DNA of 64,000 nucleotides from an uncultured Altererythrobacter sp. (GCA_913056125.1 CAJXNC010000004.1:62001-126000), one strand, 5' to 3'; numbered from the stretch's first letter, positions 17,046-26,457 are shown. Made by a program: numbers and translations. The notes: generated by a model not told the origin, from the sequence alone.

Positions 17046-18347
17046 ATGATGCTTGGGGAATGGCGACGTCGACTGGTGTTGGCGCTGGGTGCAACCGCTT
17101 TGATGCAGGCCCCCGCGCCTGTCCTCGCACAGCAGGGAGATAGCGCGACGGCAGAAGCCGAATACCAGGCGCTTGCCCCACTGGAAGGTGATCGTGCGGG
17201 CGATCCGGAATACGATTATGCGTTGGCCATCGCAGCGATCGATAGCGGTCGCTATGGCGAGGCGATCATCGCCTTGCAGCGTGTGCTGGCCGTGCAGCCG
17301 GCCAATTCGGCGGCGCGTGCCGAGCTGGCTCGGGCCTATGCCATGGCAGGCGATATCGACACTGCGCGGGACCAGTTCGCCACCGTGGTCGACGATCCCA
17401 CGCTACCCGATCCGGTGCGCCAGCGCTTCACTGGTTTCGTTCGCCAGTTCGACCGCCAGATCTCGGGCGGCGGCAGCGACTTTTCCGGCTTTGTCGATGC
17501 CAGGGTCGGCCATGACAGCAATGTAAACGCCGCGACCGACCTGACACAGGTCACCATCCCGCTCTTTGCCTTCCTGGGTCCGGGCAATCTCGGTCCCGGC
17601 GCGCGTGCGCAGGACGACGAGTTCTGGGAAATCACCGGCGGCTTTTCGGGCGTCACGGCCGTCGGTCGCCAGGATCGGCTGTTCGCCTCGCTGCTGGCCA
17701 ATCACCGCGACAATTTCGACGTATCTGGTTTCGATCAGTCGGGCATTACCGGTACGGTCGGCTATGCCCACAGTTTTGCCAATCGCGACACGCTGTCCTT
17801 TTCGCTGCAGGCCAACCACTTCCTGCTCGATGGCGATGGATATCGCACCAGCCTGGGTGCGGTCGGGCAGTACACCAAGCTGCTTTCCGATGGCCGCGCA
17901 CTGACCTTTTCCGGCCAGTACAGCCGCCTCGACTATGACGGGCAGCCGCTGCTCGATGCCGATCGCTACGCGGTGGCGGTTGGCTTTGTGACGAGCAATC
18001 TTTCTGCCACGCTGCAGGGTGGCAAGGAAGAGACCCGGCGGACTGCGGGAGATGCCTATTCGCACTGGTTTGCCGGGGCCAATATCGGTGCCGAAGTGCC
18101 AATTGCCCAGCGTGTTGCGCTGGTTGGCGGCGTGGCCTTCGACATGCGCCGCTACGATGCCGCCGATGCGCTGTTCCTGACGAAACGGTCGGACGAAAGG
18201 ATCGATGCCCAGATCGGCATCAAGGTCGCCCTGACTGATAATCTCTTCTTCCAGCCACGCGCCACCTACACGCGCAACTGGAGCAATATCCCCCTCTATG
18301 ACTACGACCGCTACACCGTTTCTGCCGGTGTTCGGTTCGAGTTCTGA
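17046..18347 (+). CDS. Slam-like outer-membrane protein: TPR domain plus DUF560-type beta-barrel
   Basis: 433 residues with a signal peptide ending near PAPVLAQQ (about 29). Residues about 45-135 are TPR-like helices (YDYALAIAAIDSGRYGEAI; PANSAARAELARAYAMAGD). From about 145 to the end there are alternating amphipathic strands (FVDARVGHDSNVN, then barrel strands), closing with VSAGVRFEF and a terminal Phe, the classic outer-membrane barrel end. TPR followed by a barrel that opens with a GHDSNVN-like segment is the layout of surface lipoprotein assembly modifiers (Slam, DUF560). These move client proteins to or across the outer membrane. Its stop overlaps the start of the giant FecR-domain gene by one base (TGATG), pointing to that protein as client. 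Assignment is by architecture, not by search. Confidence 0.75.
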   Translation: MMLGEWRRRLVLALGATALMQAPAPVLAQQGDSATAEAEYQALAPLEGDRAGDPEYDYALAIAAIDSGRYGEAIIALQRVLAVQPANSAARAELARAYAMAGDIDTARDQFATVVDDPTLPDPVRQRFTGFVRQFDRQISGGGSDFSGFVDARVGHDSNVNAATDLTQVTIPLFAFLGPGNLGPGARAQDDEFWEITGGFSGVTAVGRQDRLFASLLANHRDNFDVSGFDQSGITGTVGYAHSFANRDTLSFSLQANHFLLDGDGYRTSLGAVGQYTKLLSDGRALTFSGQYSRLDYDGQPLLDADRYAVAVGFVTSNLSATLQGGKEETRRTAGDAYSHWFAGANIGAEVPIAQRVALVGGVAFDMRRYDAADALFLTKRSDERIDAQIGIKVALTDNLFFQPRATYTRNWSNIPLYDYDRYTVSAGVRFEF

Positions 18348-21300
18348 TGCTGTTTGCGAATTCGGGAGCCCATGCCATGACGCGTCAAGCCAATCGCCGC
18401 CCCGCCGCCATCCGTTCCGCAGCGGCCTTGCTCATCTCAGCCTCGACTCTCGCGCTTGCGAGCGTACCGACGCAGGCTGCTGAAGTCCTGTTTGCTGCCA
18501 ATGGGCAGACGCAGATCGCATCCGGCGCGACGGTGACCGCAACGGGCGGCATCATGCAGGTCAAGACCGACGACGGTGCCACCCTGTCCTTCTCCGAAGG
18601 ATCGCAGTTCCGCCTGAACGCGGACGGTTCGGTGGAATTGCTGAGCGGTGAGATAACGGTTGCCGGTTCGGGATCGAGCGACACGCGTGTCATCATGCCC
18701 GATGGCACCAGCGCACGCGTTGTCGGGGGCGGTAGTTCGGCAAGCTTCGCTATCGACGAGCGCGGTCAGGCAAACGGACATACCCTGACCGGTTCGGCAT
18801 GGGTCAGCCGCGGTGGACGCGAACGTGAATTCAGTGCTGGCGAGATGTGGGCATCGTCAGGTCGCAATGCCTTCCGCCAGGTCATGGCGCGTGGATCGCG
18901 CCAAGCTCCGCCGAGCACGGCACGAATTGCCCGCACGCGGGATGAAGGCCCTGTCGGCGCCGCGCAAAATGGCCAGCCCGTATCGCTGGGCGATGCCCTG
19001 GCAGGTGCCGGTGCGTCCTCGGATATCGTGGGCGCCGCGCGCCGCGTTGAGGCCGCCGCGACCAATCCTCAACTCGAAGCCTTTCCCACTGGCGACCTCG
19101 CGCAGCTGGTCGCATTGGCGGCACGGCTGGAGAATCTCTACGGGGGGACGCCGTTCCCCCAAGCGCAAGCGGATATCATCCGCGCCTATCTTGGACACTT
19201 GGCCGATGGCGGTGCAGGGAACAACTTTCTCGCAGCCTATTCGGGTTTCCTGTCCCAATATCTGGACCTGATCCGCGCAGGTGGTCTTCCGGCTGGTTTC
19301 GACGCGGCCAGCCTGGCCGACATCAACGCCTTCCTTGCGTATCAGGGCCGGGTCGGGGCGCTGAGCAATCTCGGCGCACAGGATGCGGCACTGGCGCAGG
19401 CCTATCTCGATTTCCTTCTCGGCGGCGGGAACGGGGCCGATTTCTCGGGTCAGTTTACCGATTTGATCGAAGCCTATTTCTCTTTCGTGCAGGGCGGCGG
19501 CGACCCGGCACAGTTCACCGGCGCGTCGCAGGATGTGCTCGATGCCTACATTGCATTCCTCAACGATAGCGGCTTGATCGAGCAGCTTTCCTCACAATAC
19601 CAGCAGATCCTGCTGGCCTATCTGGCGGGCGGCGGTTTCGACTTTGCCAACCAGTATGGCGCAGCGCTCCAAGCCTATCTGGACTTCCTGCAGCAGGGCA
19701 ATTTGCCGAGCCAGTACGATGGGCTCGATCCCGAGGTCGTCCGGGCCTATCTCGAAACGCTGCAGGCATCCGGCCTGTTTGACCAAATCCTGGGAGCGCA
19801 GGCGCAATTCTTCGCCGATTACCTCGCCTATTTGCAGGGCGGCGGAAATCCCGACGACTATACCGGCCTGCCGACGGTCGACCTGCCGGCCTATGCCGAT
19901 GCGCTCAATGCCTATGCGCAGTTCCTTGCTGCGGGTGGCCTGCCCAGCGATTTCACCGGCGCGGACCTCACCTTATTGGCCAATTATCTGAGGGCGATCT
20001 CCAATAACGGCCAGCTCGACGCGCTGTTAGGCGCCAATGCGGGCCTGTTGCAGGCCTATTTCGACTTCCTTGCCAGCGGCGGCAATGCTGACCTGTTCAC
20101 CGGTTTGCCGGTTTATTCTGACTATCTGGCTGCGATTGCCGACTTCTATGCCTTCATCGCGGCTGGCGGGTTGCCGAGTGCCTATACGCTCTACACGCAG
20201 GAACAGATCGAGGCCTATCTCGCCTCGCTGGCCAATCTCGGACTGCTGAGCGGCAGCTTCGGGGGCGACGAGCTCGACTTCTACGTCAACTACCTCGCCT
20301 ATTTGGGCGGGGGCGGTATTCCCGATCAGTTCGGCGACCTGCCGGTCAATAGCGGGACATTCAACGGTTTCGCGCTTGCGCAAGATGCCAAGGGCTATGT
20401 CATTTCCCAAGGCCTGCAGGGCAGCGTCAATACTGCGGGCGGCAGCATCAATGCCCAGGGCCAGCCTACGGGCTTCAGCTTCCAGCCTGTCGGAGAAATG
20501 GCGCTCGATGTCGGTGGAAATGACGATGGCGTGCTCGGCCGTTTTGCCAGCAACAATTTGCATTACGTGATCATCAACCCGATCATCGGCAGCCTGCCGG
20601 CATCGGGTGCGATCGATTACGAGGTCGTGGCAGCAACGGCTCCCACCTATTCTGACGGAGCCACGGCACCGGGTACATTCGATGCAAACCTGACCATCGG
20701 CTTTGGCACGTCGCTGACCTATGGCATCGATGGCACGATCACTATGCCCGATGCGACCTACACCTTTGCATCGCCAGGCCGCGCAAATGGGGACCTCGTT
20801 GCGCCGCAAGTGGCCGATCCGGGCTTTTTCGTGATCCGGCCGGACTTGTCGCAGACGGGATCCGCCTGCCAGTCGAGCGATTGCTACCTCAACATGTTCG
20901 GTGCCATTGGCGGCAATGCCGGCGAAACGGCCGGCTTCTCCTACCATTCGCGCGACCTGTTCAACCTCGGCCAGCCCTTCGTTCAGGGTTCGGTGATCTT
21001 CGGTGCGACCGGGCCTGTTGCAGGCCCCGATGTCACCAAGCAGAACCAGAGCTTTGCCTTCGCCAATCCGCTGATCGGCGATGACATCCACACCGATATC
21101 GAGGTGACCTACAATTCGGCAGGCATCCCCGTGGGCTACGTCTCGGATGACGTGAATGAAGCCCTGACGTTCGGTGACATGACACTGGCCGATACGGGCA
21201 CGGCCGATGGCGTGCTCGGCTGGGCGCGATGGAATGACGGGACACCCGGCGGAACCTGGTATGGCACGCCCGATCGTTCGGTGGGCGTCGATGGCGGTTA

Positions 21301-22759
21301 TCATGTCATCGCTGGTGACGATCTGAGCAACATGCCTGCGAGCGGCGCTGTGGAATATGACATTGTCGGTTTCACCACCCCCACGCGGCATGACGAGAGC
21401 ACCTCGACCGGTTCGGTCGCTGGCGGCGCGGCCGTGGTCTTCGGGGTAAACCCGGTGGTCGCGCTCGATCTCGAGATTACCAGCGGTATCGATGTCTTCG
21501 ACCTGTTCACCGCAGGCCGGCTGACCGATCCGGCGCAAAGCGGACTGGCAATCAATCAGGATGGCATGTTCCACACGCTTGGTTTCGACCAGTACGGCGT
21601 ATCTTCGAGCAAGAACGCGATCTTCGTGGAATCCGCATCCAGCTTCTGCGATCCCGATTGCACGGGCTTCGTCGAAGGTTTCCTCGCCGGTGACGGTGCC
21701 AGCCACATGGGCTTAGCCTACTCAATTCGCGATAATGCGCCGGGCCAGACCTTTATCGATGGCTCGGTCGCATTTGCGAAGGGCGATCCCATTTCGCTTG
21801 GTGGCGGCAGCATTTCGCTGGGGACGGTCTATTACATCGCCCAGACCCCCAACTCGCTGGGCTTTGGCCTGGGCGGACCGGCCGAGGTCTCGACGCAAGG
21901 CGTGATCTCCAGCTTCAAGTCGACCGGAACATTCGTCTACACGCCGGGCAATGATGCCACGGTCGATGTGGCGGGGCGTTTTGGCGATGATGTGGCCTTC
22001 ACGCGCTACAACCAGACAATCGAGCCTTCGAATTTCTACACCAACGGCACCAATGACTACCTGGTCGGATTGCCGGCCAGCGGCCTTCCCGCAAGCGGGA
22101 CCGTGAATTACCTGCTGCTAGACGGTGCCGCGCCCGCCAATGCGCTCGCCGCCAATGGAGAGCGAGGAAGGTTCGAAGGGTCACTGGCCGTCAGTTTCGG
22201 TGCAAATCCCATGGTCGGGATAAGCATGGATGTCTGGTCCGGCACGCGCGGCTACCATGCGCAGACTGCTGGAGGTTCTGCCGATCCAACAAGTGGCGGC
22301 CTGGCCGTCAATGCCGGAATGGACTTCAATGGCAGTCTGCAGGTTACAGGAACTGCTGGCATTGCCTGCGCAAGCAGTTGTTCCTCGCAGGTCTTCGGTA
22401 GCTTGTATGGCAGTGGTGCGGCCTATGCCGGCTTCACCTACTATGTGAACGACGCCCAGACCAACCAAGCCTATATCACCGGAACGGCAATCTTTGGCAC
22501 GAATGGCACGCAGGTTGACGGGCTGGGCACAATGCCGGGCGGCAATAGCTCGTCGTCCCAAGGCGACGGTTCTGCTGTCTCGCTGGCACGCCAGCCCGAT
22601 TGGGATCGCTGGCAGGTGCCGAGCGAAGGAATAACTGCCGATAACGGCATTGCTGCAATCGCCCCGGGACTCGAGGCCGCGGCAGCGATGGGCATCGAAT
22701 TCTCGCCCGAACAGTTGCAGATGCTCGAAACATATCACGCCTCCCGGTCGGTCCAATAG
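18347..22759 (+). CDS. Giant exported FecR-domain protein with helical repeats and three TbpB-like beta modules
   Basis: 1470 residues. A signal peptide is centred on AALLISASTLALASVPTQA; a second in-frame ATG at 18377 may be the true start. There is no lipobox. Layout: FecR-like domain about 60-175 (TDDGATLSFSEGSQFRLN; IMPDGTSARV); linker; five tandem units of about 68-80 residues at 271-646, built around AYLDFLxxGG and LPSxFTG; then three beta-rich modules at about 680-900, 902-1167 and 1168-1390. Each module has LPASG-type VxY, a GxFxxxLxVxFG strand, a close cysteine pair (CQSSDC, CDPDC, CASSC) and a GxLxGxGAxxxGxxY motif like the TbpB barrel. It is translationally coupled to the Slam-like gene and ended by a strong terminator. 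It is probably a surface or secreted client of that protein; its ligand is unknown. Confidence 0.85.
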   Translation: MLFANSGAHAMTRQANRRPAAIRSAAALLISASTLALASVPTQAAEVLFAANGQTQIASGATVTATGGIMQVKTDDGATLSFSEGSQFRLNADGSVELLSGEITVAGSGSSDTRVIMPDGTSARVVGGGSSASFAIDERGQANGHTLTGSAWVSRGGREREFSAGEMWASSGRNAFRQVMARGSRQAPPSTARIARTRDEGPVGAAQNGQPVSLGDALAGAGASSDIVGAARRVEAAATNPQLEAFPTGDLAQLVALAARLENLYGGTPFPQAQADIIRAYLGHLADGGAGNNFLAAYSGFLSQYLDLIRAGGLPAGFDAASLADINAFLAYQGRVGALSNLGAQDAALAQAYLDFLLGGGNGADFSGQFTDLIEAYFSFVQGGGDPAQFTGASQDVLDAYIAFLNDSGLIEQLSSQYQQILLAYLAGGGFDFANQYGAALQAYLDFLQQGNLPSQYDGLDPEVVRAYLETLQASGLFDQILGAQAQFFADYLAYLQGGGNPDDYTGLPTVDLPAYADALNAYAQFLAAGGLPSDFTGADLTLLANYLRAISNNGQLDALLGANAGLLQAYFDFLASGGNADLFTGLPVYSDYLAAIADFYAFIAAGGLPSAYTLYTQEQIEAYLASLANLGLLSGSFGGDELDFYVNYLAYLGGGGIPDQFGDLPVNSGTFNGFALAQDAKGYVISQGLQGSVNTAGGSINAQGQPTGFSFQPVGEMALDVGGNDDGVLGRFASNNLHYVIINPIIGSLPASGAIDYEVVAATAPTYSDGATAPGTFDANLTIGFGTSLTYGIDGTITMPDATYTFASPGRANGDLVAPQVADPGFFVIRPDLSQTGSACQSSDCYLNMFGAIGGNAGETAGFSYHSRDLFNLGQPFVQGSVIFGATGPVAGPDVTKQNQSFAFANPLIGDDIHTDIEVTYNSAGIPVGYVSDDVNEALTFGDMTLADTGTADGVLGWARWNDGTPGGTWYGTPDRSVGVDGGYHVIAGDDLSNMPASGAVEYDIVGFTTPTRHDESTSTGSVAGGAAVVFGVNPVVALDLEITSGIDVFDLFTAGRLTDPAQSGLAINQDGMFHTLGFDQYGVSSSKNAIFVESASSFCDPDCTGFVEGFLAGDGASHMGLAYSIRDNAPGQTFIDGSVAFAKGDPISLGGGSISLGTVYYIAQTPNSLGFGLGGPAEVSTQGVISSFKSTGTFVYTPGNDATVDVAGRFGDDVAFTRYNQTIEPSNFYTNGTNDYLVGLPASGLPASGTVNYLLLDGAAPANALAANGERGRFEGSLAVSFGANPMVGISMDVWSGTRGYHAQTAGGSADPTSGGLAVNAGMDFNGSLQVTGTAGIACASSCSSQVFGSLYGSGAAYAGFTYYVNDAQTNQAYITGTAIFGTNGTQVDGLGTMPGGNSSSSQGDGSAVSLARQPDWDRWQVPSEGITADNGIAAIAPGLEAAAAMGIEFSPEQLQMLETYHASRSVQ
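19157..20340 (+). repeat. Five tandem coding repeats (about 68-80 residues) inside the giant FecR-domain protein
   Basis: Units begin near residues 271, 351, 423, 491 and 569, with a partial sixth at about 647. Each opens with AYL/YLAYL plus a Gly-Gly-Gly turn, then a helix, an AGGLPSxFTG-like turn, another helix and an LxxSGLxxxL segment. Conservation is at protein level and degenerate at DNA level, so these are old duplications rather than unstable satellite repeats. Confidence 0.75.
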
Positions 22760-22810
22760 GGCCGTCCGGGAGCGCTCCGGGCCTCACTTGGGGAACGCGA
22801 CCCGGAAGAG

Positions 22811-22843
22811 AGCCGGTCCGGCATTGATGCCGGGCCGGCTTTT
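22811..22843 (+). terminator. Rho-independent terminator after the giant surface protein gene
   Basis: A 13-pair stem (22811-22823 with 22828-22840, one G-T pair) with a TTGA loop, followed by a TTTT run. It ends the Slam/FecR unit 50 bases after the stop codon. Confidence 0.88.
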
Positions 22844-22873
22844 CCTCGCCTGCAATACTGGTTGACTGCCGCC

Positions 22874-23443
22874 TCAGCGGAAGACGAGATAGACGCTCGC
22901 TTGGTCGCTGCTTCGGTTTTCCAGCTCGATCGAGAAACGCTCGGTGAAGATGGGCAGCCAGCGGCAATCGGCGCGCGGGGCAAGCTGTTTGTCGCAGACC
23001 GCTTCGGCGCGAGGATTGGCGACTTTCAGTGCTACCTCGCCGCCATTCGTCTGGGCGACCAGTTCGGCACGCTCTCCGGCATAGAAGATCTGTTCGATGC
23101 GCATGCTCTCGCCAGGAGGCAGCTGGGCGCGGCGATAGGCGGGGCCGAGCGTGCGTCCGCGATAGACCTGTGTCGAGCCCTTTGGCAGCGCACTGCGCCA
23201 TTCGGCCAGCGGATCGTCATCGCTGTCTTCGAACACGGCAACCTGCATGGCATCGAGCCGTTCGACCAGCGGCATGCGCGCCTCGTCGCTATCGGCCTGT
23301 TCGGCAGCGACCAGCAAGGCCGCTGCATCTGCCAGCAGGTCTCCGCTCGGCTCGGGCATGGCGATGCTTGCAGGTCCGGCAGTGGTGCAGGCGGCAAGGC
23401 TTGCCAGCAGCGAGGGCACAAGGGTGGTGCGCGTGTTTTTCAT
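22874..23443 (-). CDS. Lipoprotein of unknown function, linked to a two-component system
   Basis: ATG at 23443 gives 189 residues with a lipoprotein signal: MKNTRTTLVPSLLASLAACTT, lipobox LAAC. The mature part has a helical segment (LLADAAALLVAAEQADSDEA) and a beta-rich C-terminal part (GEVALKVANPRAEAVCDKQL; WLPIFTERFSIELENRS). It contains two more cysteines (VCDKQLAPRADC) that could form a disulfide. No family recognised. Its start overlaps the histidine kinase stop by four bases (ATGA), so the three genes form an operon and the lipoprotein may be an accessory envelope component of that system. Confidence 0.75.
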   Translation of the reverse strand: MKNTRTTLVPSLLASLAACTTAGPASIAMPEPSGDLLADAAALLVAAEQADSDEARMPLVERLDAMQVAVFEDSDDDPLAEWRSALPKGSTQVYRGRTLGPAYRRAQLPPGESMRIEQIFYAGERAELVAQTNGGEVALKVANPRAEAVCDKQLAPRADCRWLPIFTERFSIELENRSSDQASVYLVFR

Positions 23444-24864
23444 GATGCTGCCTCCGTCGTGCCCCACATGGCATGCGGCTTGATCACGAAGCGTGCCCCC
23501 TTGTCCGTATCGGCCAGGCCGATGCGCAATCCGTGTCGTAGCGCTATGGCGCGAGCAAGTGCCAGGCCGAGACCATGGCTGGTCTTTCCCTTGACGGCGC
23601 GCCCTGTCCGGAAACGATCAAAAACGAGAGGCCGCAGGGCAGGTTCGATGCCGGGTCCATTGTCGCTGACCTGGATCACCGGCCCTTTGGCGACCGAGAG
23701 CTTGATGGTGCCGCCCTCGGGCACGTATTTCAGCGCATTGTCGAGCAGGTTGGAGATGAGCCGCACCAATTGCATGCGCTCACCCATAATATGCACATCG
23801 GGGGTAATGAAACTTTCCAGTGCAATTCCTGCTTCCTCGGCACTGCCCGAGTAGAGTTCCACGAGATCTGCGGCGAGATCGGAAAGGTCGACATCCTCAA
23901 GCCCGGTCAGGTCGCCGACGCGGCCCTCGCTGGCGGCGATATCGAGCAGCGAATCGAGCATGGCGACTACCGAGCGGATCTCCTGCCGGCCCTTGTCGAT
24001 CGCGCTCATGTCCGCATCGGGCGGCAGGCTGCGAAGGGCATCGACCAGGCGATGATCGAGATGGGTCAAAGGCGTACGGATTTCATGCGCGATGTGATCG
24101 GACATGTGGCGGTGCGTGCGCGCAAGGCTGGCGGCGCGTCCGATTGCCCTTGTGCTGAGTTCTGACAATTCGCCGATTTCGTCGTCATGAGTGTCGACCA
24201 ACGGCGATACGTCTTTACCGCTTTCAGCTGCGCGAAAACCCTCGGCAATCACTTCGATCCGGTCGCGCAGGCGATGTGCCGCAGTCCTGCCGATCAGCCA
24301 CAGTGCCACGACGATGGCGATGGCGGCGCCCAGGAAAGTCAGGACCAGCCGGTAATAGGCCTGGATGTCGCGTTCGTAGGTGCGGGCCACCAGCAGGTCG
24401 AGATCGGGTGAAATGCGCGTCGCGCGGGCAAAGACCGGCGTGCCGTCCGCCAGTTGCAGGAAACCCTCTTCGGACAGGCTGGCTCCCAGTTCCGGCCAGG
24501 CGTCGATATTTCCGGCGACGAATTCGCCACCGGGTCGCACAAGCATGTAGCGCGACTGGCGTCCTTCCAGGCTGACCAGGATCGATCGATCCTCGAGCCG
24601 TTCGAGCAGTTCTTCTTCGCCGCCGCTGGCATATATGTCGACGAGACCGGCAATGTCCGTGTCGACAGTTGCCGAAAGCGAGCGCTCGGCCGAGCGCCAG
24701 TTCTCCCACAGCAGCACCGAAGCAAGCACGGCCAATGCGACAAGGGCGAAGACGATCGCACCGCGCACCAGCTTGTTGAAGATCGAGCTTCCAGCACGCG
24801 CCACTTCACTGCCCGGTGCATAAGCGCCGTGCTCCGGGTCAACATAGGTTTCTGGTTCACTCAC
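23440..24864 (-). CDS. Membrane sensor histidine kinase
   Basis: 474 residues from a GTG start. Two membrane segments (about 36-52 and 171-191) flank a periplasmic sensor domain of about 115 residues. A HAMP-like linker follows (DRIEVIAEGFRAAESGKDV), then HisKA with the phospho-acceptor motif HIAHEIRTPL, then HATPase with N box LISNLLDNALKY, G1 VSDNGPGIEP and G2 SHGLGLALARAI. It overlaps the response regulator upstream by eight bases and the lipoprotein downstream by four. The stimulus is unknown. Confidence 0.93.
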   Translation of the reverse strand: MSEPETYVDPEHGAYAPGSEVARAGSSIFNKLVRGAIVFALVALAVLASVLLWENWRSAERSLSATVDTDIAGLVDIYASGGEEELLERLEDRSILVSLEGRQSRYMLVRPGGEFVAGNIDAWPELGASLSEEGFLQLADGTPVFARATRISPDLDLLVARTYERDIQAYYRLVLTFLGAAIAIVVALWLIGRTAAHRLRDRIEVIAEGFRAAESGKDVSPLVDTHDDEIGELSELSTRAIGRAASLARTHRHMSDHIAHEIRTPLTHLDHRLVDALRSLPPDADMSAIDKGRQEIRSVVAMLDSLLDIAASEGRVGDLTGLEDVDLSDLAADLVELYSGSAEEAGIALESFITPDVHIMGERMQLVRLISNLLDNALKYVPEGGTIKLSVAKGPVIQVSDNGPGIEPALRPLVFDRFRTGRAVKGKTSHGLGLALARAIALRHGLRIGLADTDKGARFVIKPHAMWGTTEAAS

Positions 24865-25534
24865 CGCGCGTCAGCCGGTAGCCGGACCCCCAGATCGTCT
24901 CTAGCGCGGGCCTGTCGAAACCGTTCTCGAGCTTACGCCGCAGGCGGCCGATATTGACGTCCACGACATTGGTCTGGGGATCGAAGTTCATCTTCCACAC
25001 GTCGCGCAGAAGCATATCGCGCGTCACCACTTCGCCGGCATTTTCCATGAAGTAGCGAAAAAGCTCGAACTCCTTGGGGCTGAGCGGGATGTGGACGTTG
25101 CGGCGGAAGGCGGTACGCGCCTTCACATGGCATTCGAACTGGCCATAGATGATAATCGCGGAATGGGTTCGCCCTTCTGCGCGGCGCACCAGCGCTTTCA
25201 AGCGGGCGAGCAGTTCGTCGGGCTCGTATGGCTTGCCGAGATAGTCGTCGACCCCGGCCTCCAGTCCCTCCACCCGGTTGGAGGACCGGCCCAGCGCGGA
25301 GAGCATAAGCACGGGGGCATCGACCCCGCTCTCGCGCAGGCGCTCGACGATCTGCAAACCGTCCATGTCGGGCAGCATGCGATCGAGGATGATGGTGTCG
25401 AAAGGTTCGAGCGCAGCGCGGCGCAGTCCGTCGGCGCCCTGTATCTCCCACACGACCTGATGCCCCTCGCGCGCAAGCAGCGAAGTCAGGTCGGCCGCAG
25501 CATCGGCATTGTCCTCGATATAGAGCAGCTTCAA
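24857..25534 (-). CDS. OmpR-family response regulator
   Basis: TTG at 25534 is the chosen start because the receiver domain begins immediately (KLLYIEDNADAAADL); upstream in-frame sequence is not receiver-like. Phospho-acceptor Asp51 lies in IILDRMLPDMDG, switch Ser79 in VLMLSALG and Lys101 in GKPYEPDELLARL. The C-terminal winged helix (LSPKEFELFRYFMENAGEVV; VVDVNIGRLRRKLE) places it in the OmpR/PhoB class. It is first gene of the RR-HK-lipoprotein operon. The 164-base gap to the divergent TonB-like gene holds the promoter. Confidence 0.92.
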   Translation of the reverse strand: MKLLYIEDNADAAADLTSLLAREGHQVVWEIQGADGLRRAALEPFDTIILDRMLPDMDGLQIVERLRESGVDAPVLMLSALGRSSNRVEGLEAGVDDYLGKPYEPDELLARLKALVRRAEGRTHSAIIIYGQFECHVKARTAFRRNVHIPLSPKEFELFRYFMENAGEVVTRDMLLRDVWKMNFDPQTNVVDVNIGRLRRKLENGFDRPALETIWGSGYRLTRGE

Positions 25535-25698
25535 GACTGGTCCCCCGAACGCGTCACCGGACGAACCTATATCTCGCAGCGCCTGTCGCCAAAAGCGCCG
25601 CAAACGGAATGCCCGAGAATCTCATAGGGGATGGGGACAATGGGTTGCAGGAAACCGTCCGTTGGACTCATGACGAATGCTGTTAGAACTGGCTGAAG

Positions 25699-26457
25699 AT
25701 GGTGCGGTTTCGCTCTGAAACACCCGCGATGACGCGTGGATATAACCCCCGGCGCAGGCCGCGCTGGTGGCTCGTGCTGCTGATCGTGGTCGGACATCTC
25801 CTGGCAGGAGCCCTGCTGGTTCGGTTGCTTGCTCCCGATTTCACGGCTGACATGATCGACAAGGCGACCTCACAGCTCACGGTGATCGTGACGACCTATG
25901 AAGAACCCGAAAACGAGCCCGAGCCGGTTATTAACGAGGAACCGGAGGAAGGCGCGGCGGCGGCAGCGGGGCGCGAGGCCGAGGCGCGCGAACAGGCCGC
26001 ACCGGAAAACCCGCTGCCCAGCCCCACGCCCATCCCCGAAGCGGCCTCCACGGGCGAATCCAACGCGGCAGGGGCGAGCGATTCAGGAGACGGCACCGGT
26101 GCTGCCGGCGAAGGGCTTGGCACGGGCAGTGGCAGGGCGGGCCGGGGGCAGGGCGGGGTTCCGGTCACTGGGCCTTCTGTTCGGTCGGGGGTGATCGATT
26201 CCGCGCGCGACTTCCCGATCCCCGAAGGTGGCCGACAAATCCGCGACGGTACGTCAGTGACGGTGGTATTCACCGTGGGCGTGGATGGCCGGGCATCCGA
26301 TTGCAGCATTCGCGATCCCGGCCCCGATCCGGCGACCAATGCGCTGGTTTGCCCGCTGGTCATCGAGCGCATCAGGTTCAATCCGGCACGCGACGCCTTG
26401 GGCAATGCGGTGCCGGCGCGCTATGGCTGGCGACAGGACTTCTTTCGCCGGCAATAA
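25699..26457 (+). CDS. TonB-family energy transducer-like protein
   Basis: 252 residues: basic N-terminus (RRRPRW), a single membrane anchor (WLVLLIVVGHLLAGALLVRLL), a low-complexity periplasmic spacer rich in Glu, Pro, Ala and Gly (about 65-165), and a C-terminal TonB-type domain (VTVVFTVGVDGRASDCSI; VIERIRFNPARDALGNAVP). It would couple inner-membrane proton-motive force to outer-membrane receptors if ExbB/ExbD are supplied elsewhere; neither is adjacent. An alternative ATG lies at 25729. The spacer is Gly/Ser/Glu-rich rather than the usual Pro-Lys repeat. Confidence 0.8.
   Translation: MVRFRSETPAMTRGYNPRRRPRWWLVLLIVVGHLLAGALLVRLLAPDFTADMIDKATSQLTVIVTTYEEPENEPEPVINEEPEEGAAAAAGREAEAREQAAPENPLPSPTPIPEAASTGESNAAGASDSGDGTGAAGEGLGTGSGRAGRGQGGVPVTGPSVRSGVIDSARDFPIPEGGRQIRDGTSVTVVFTVGVDGRASDCSIRDPGPDPATNALVCPLVIERIRFNPARDALGNAVPARYGWRQDFFRRQ

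Noticed and set aside
20027-21706. A 559-codon open frame on the minus strand inside the giant FecR-domain gene
   Set aside because: The plus-strand protein has clear domains, a signal peptide and coupled start; the antisense product is Arg/Gly/His-rich with no family features, a GC-frame shadow.
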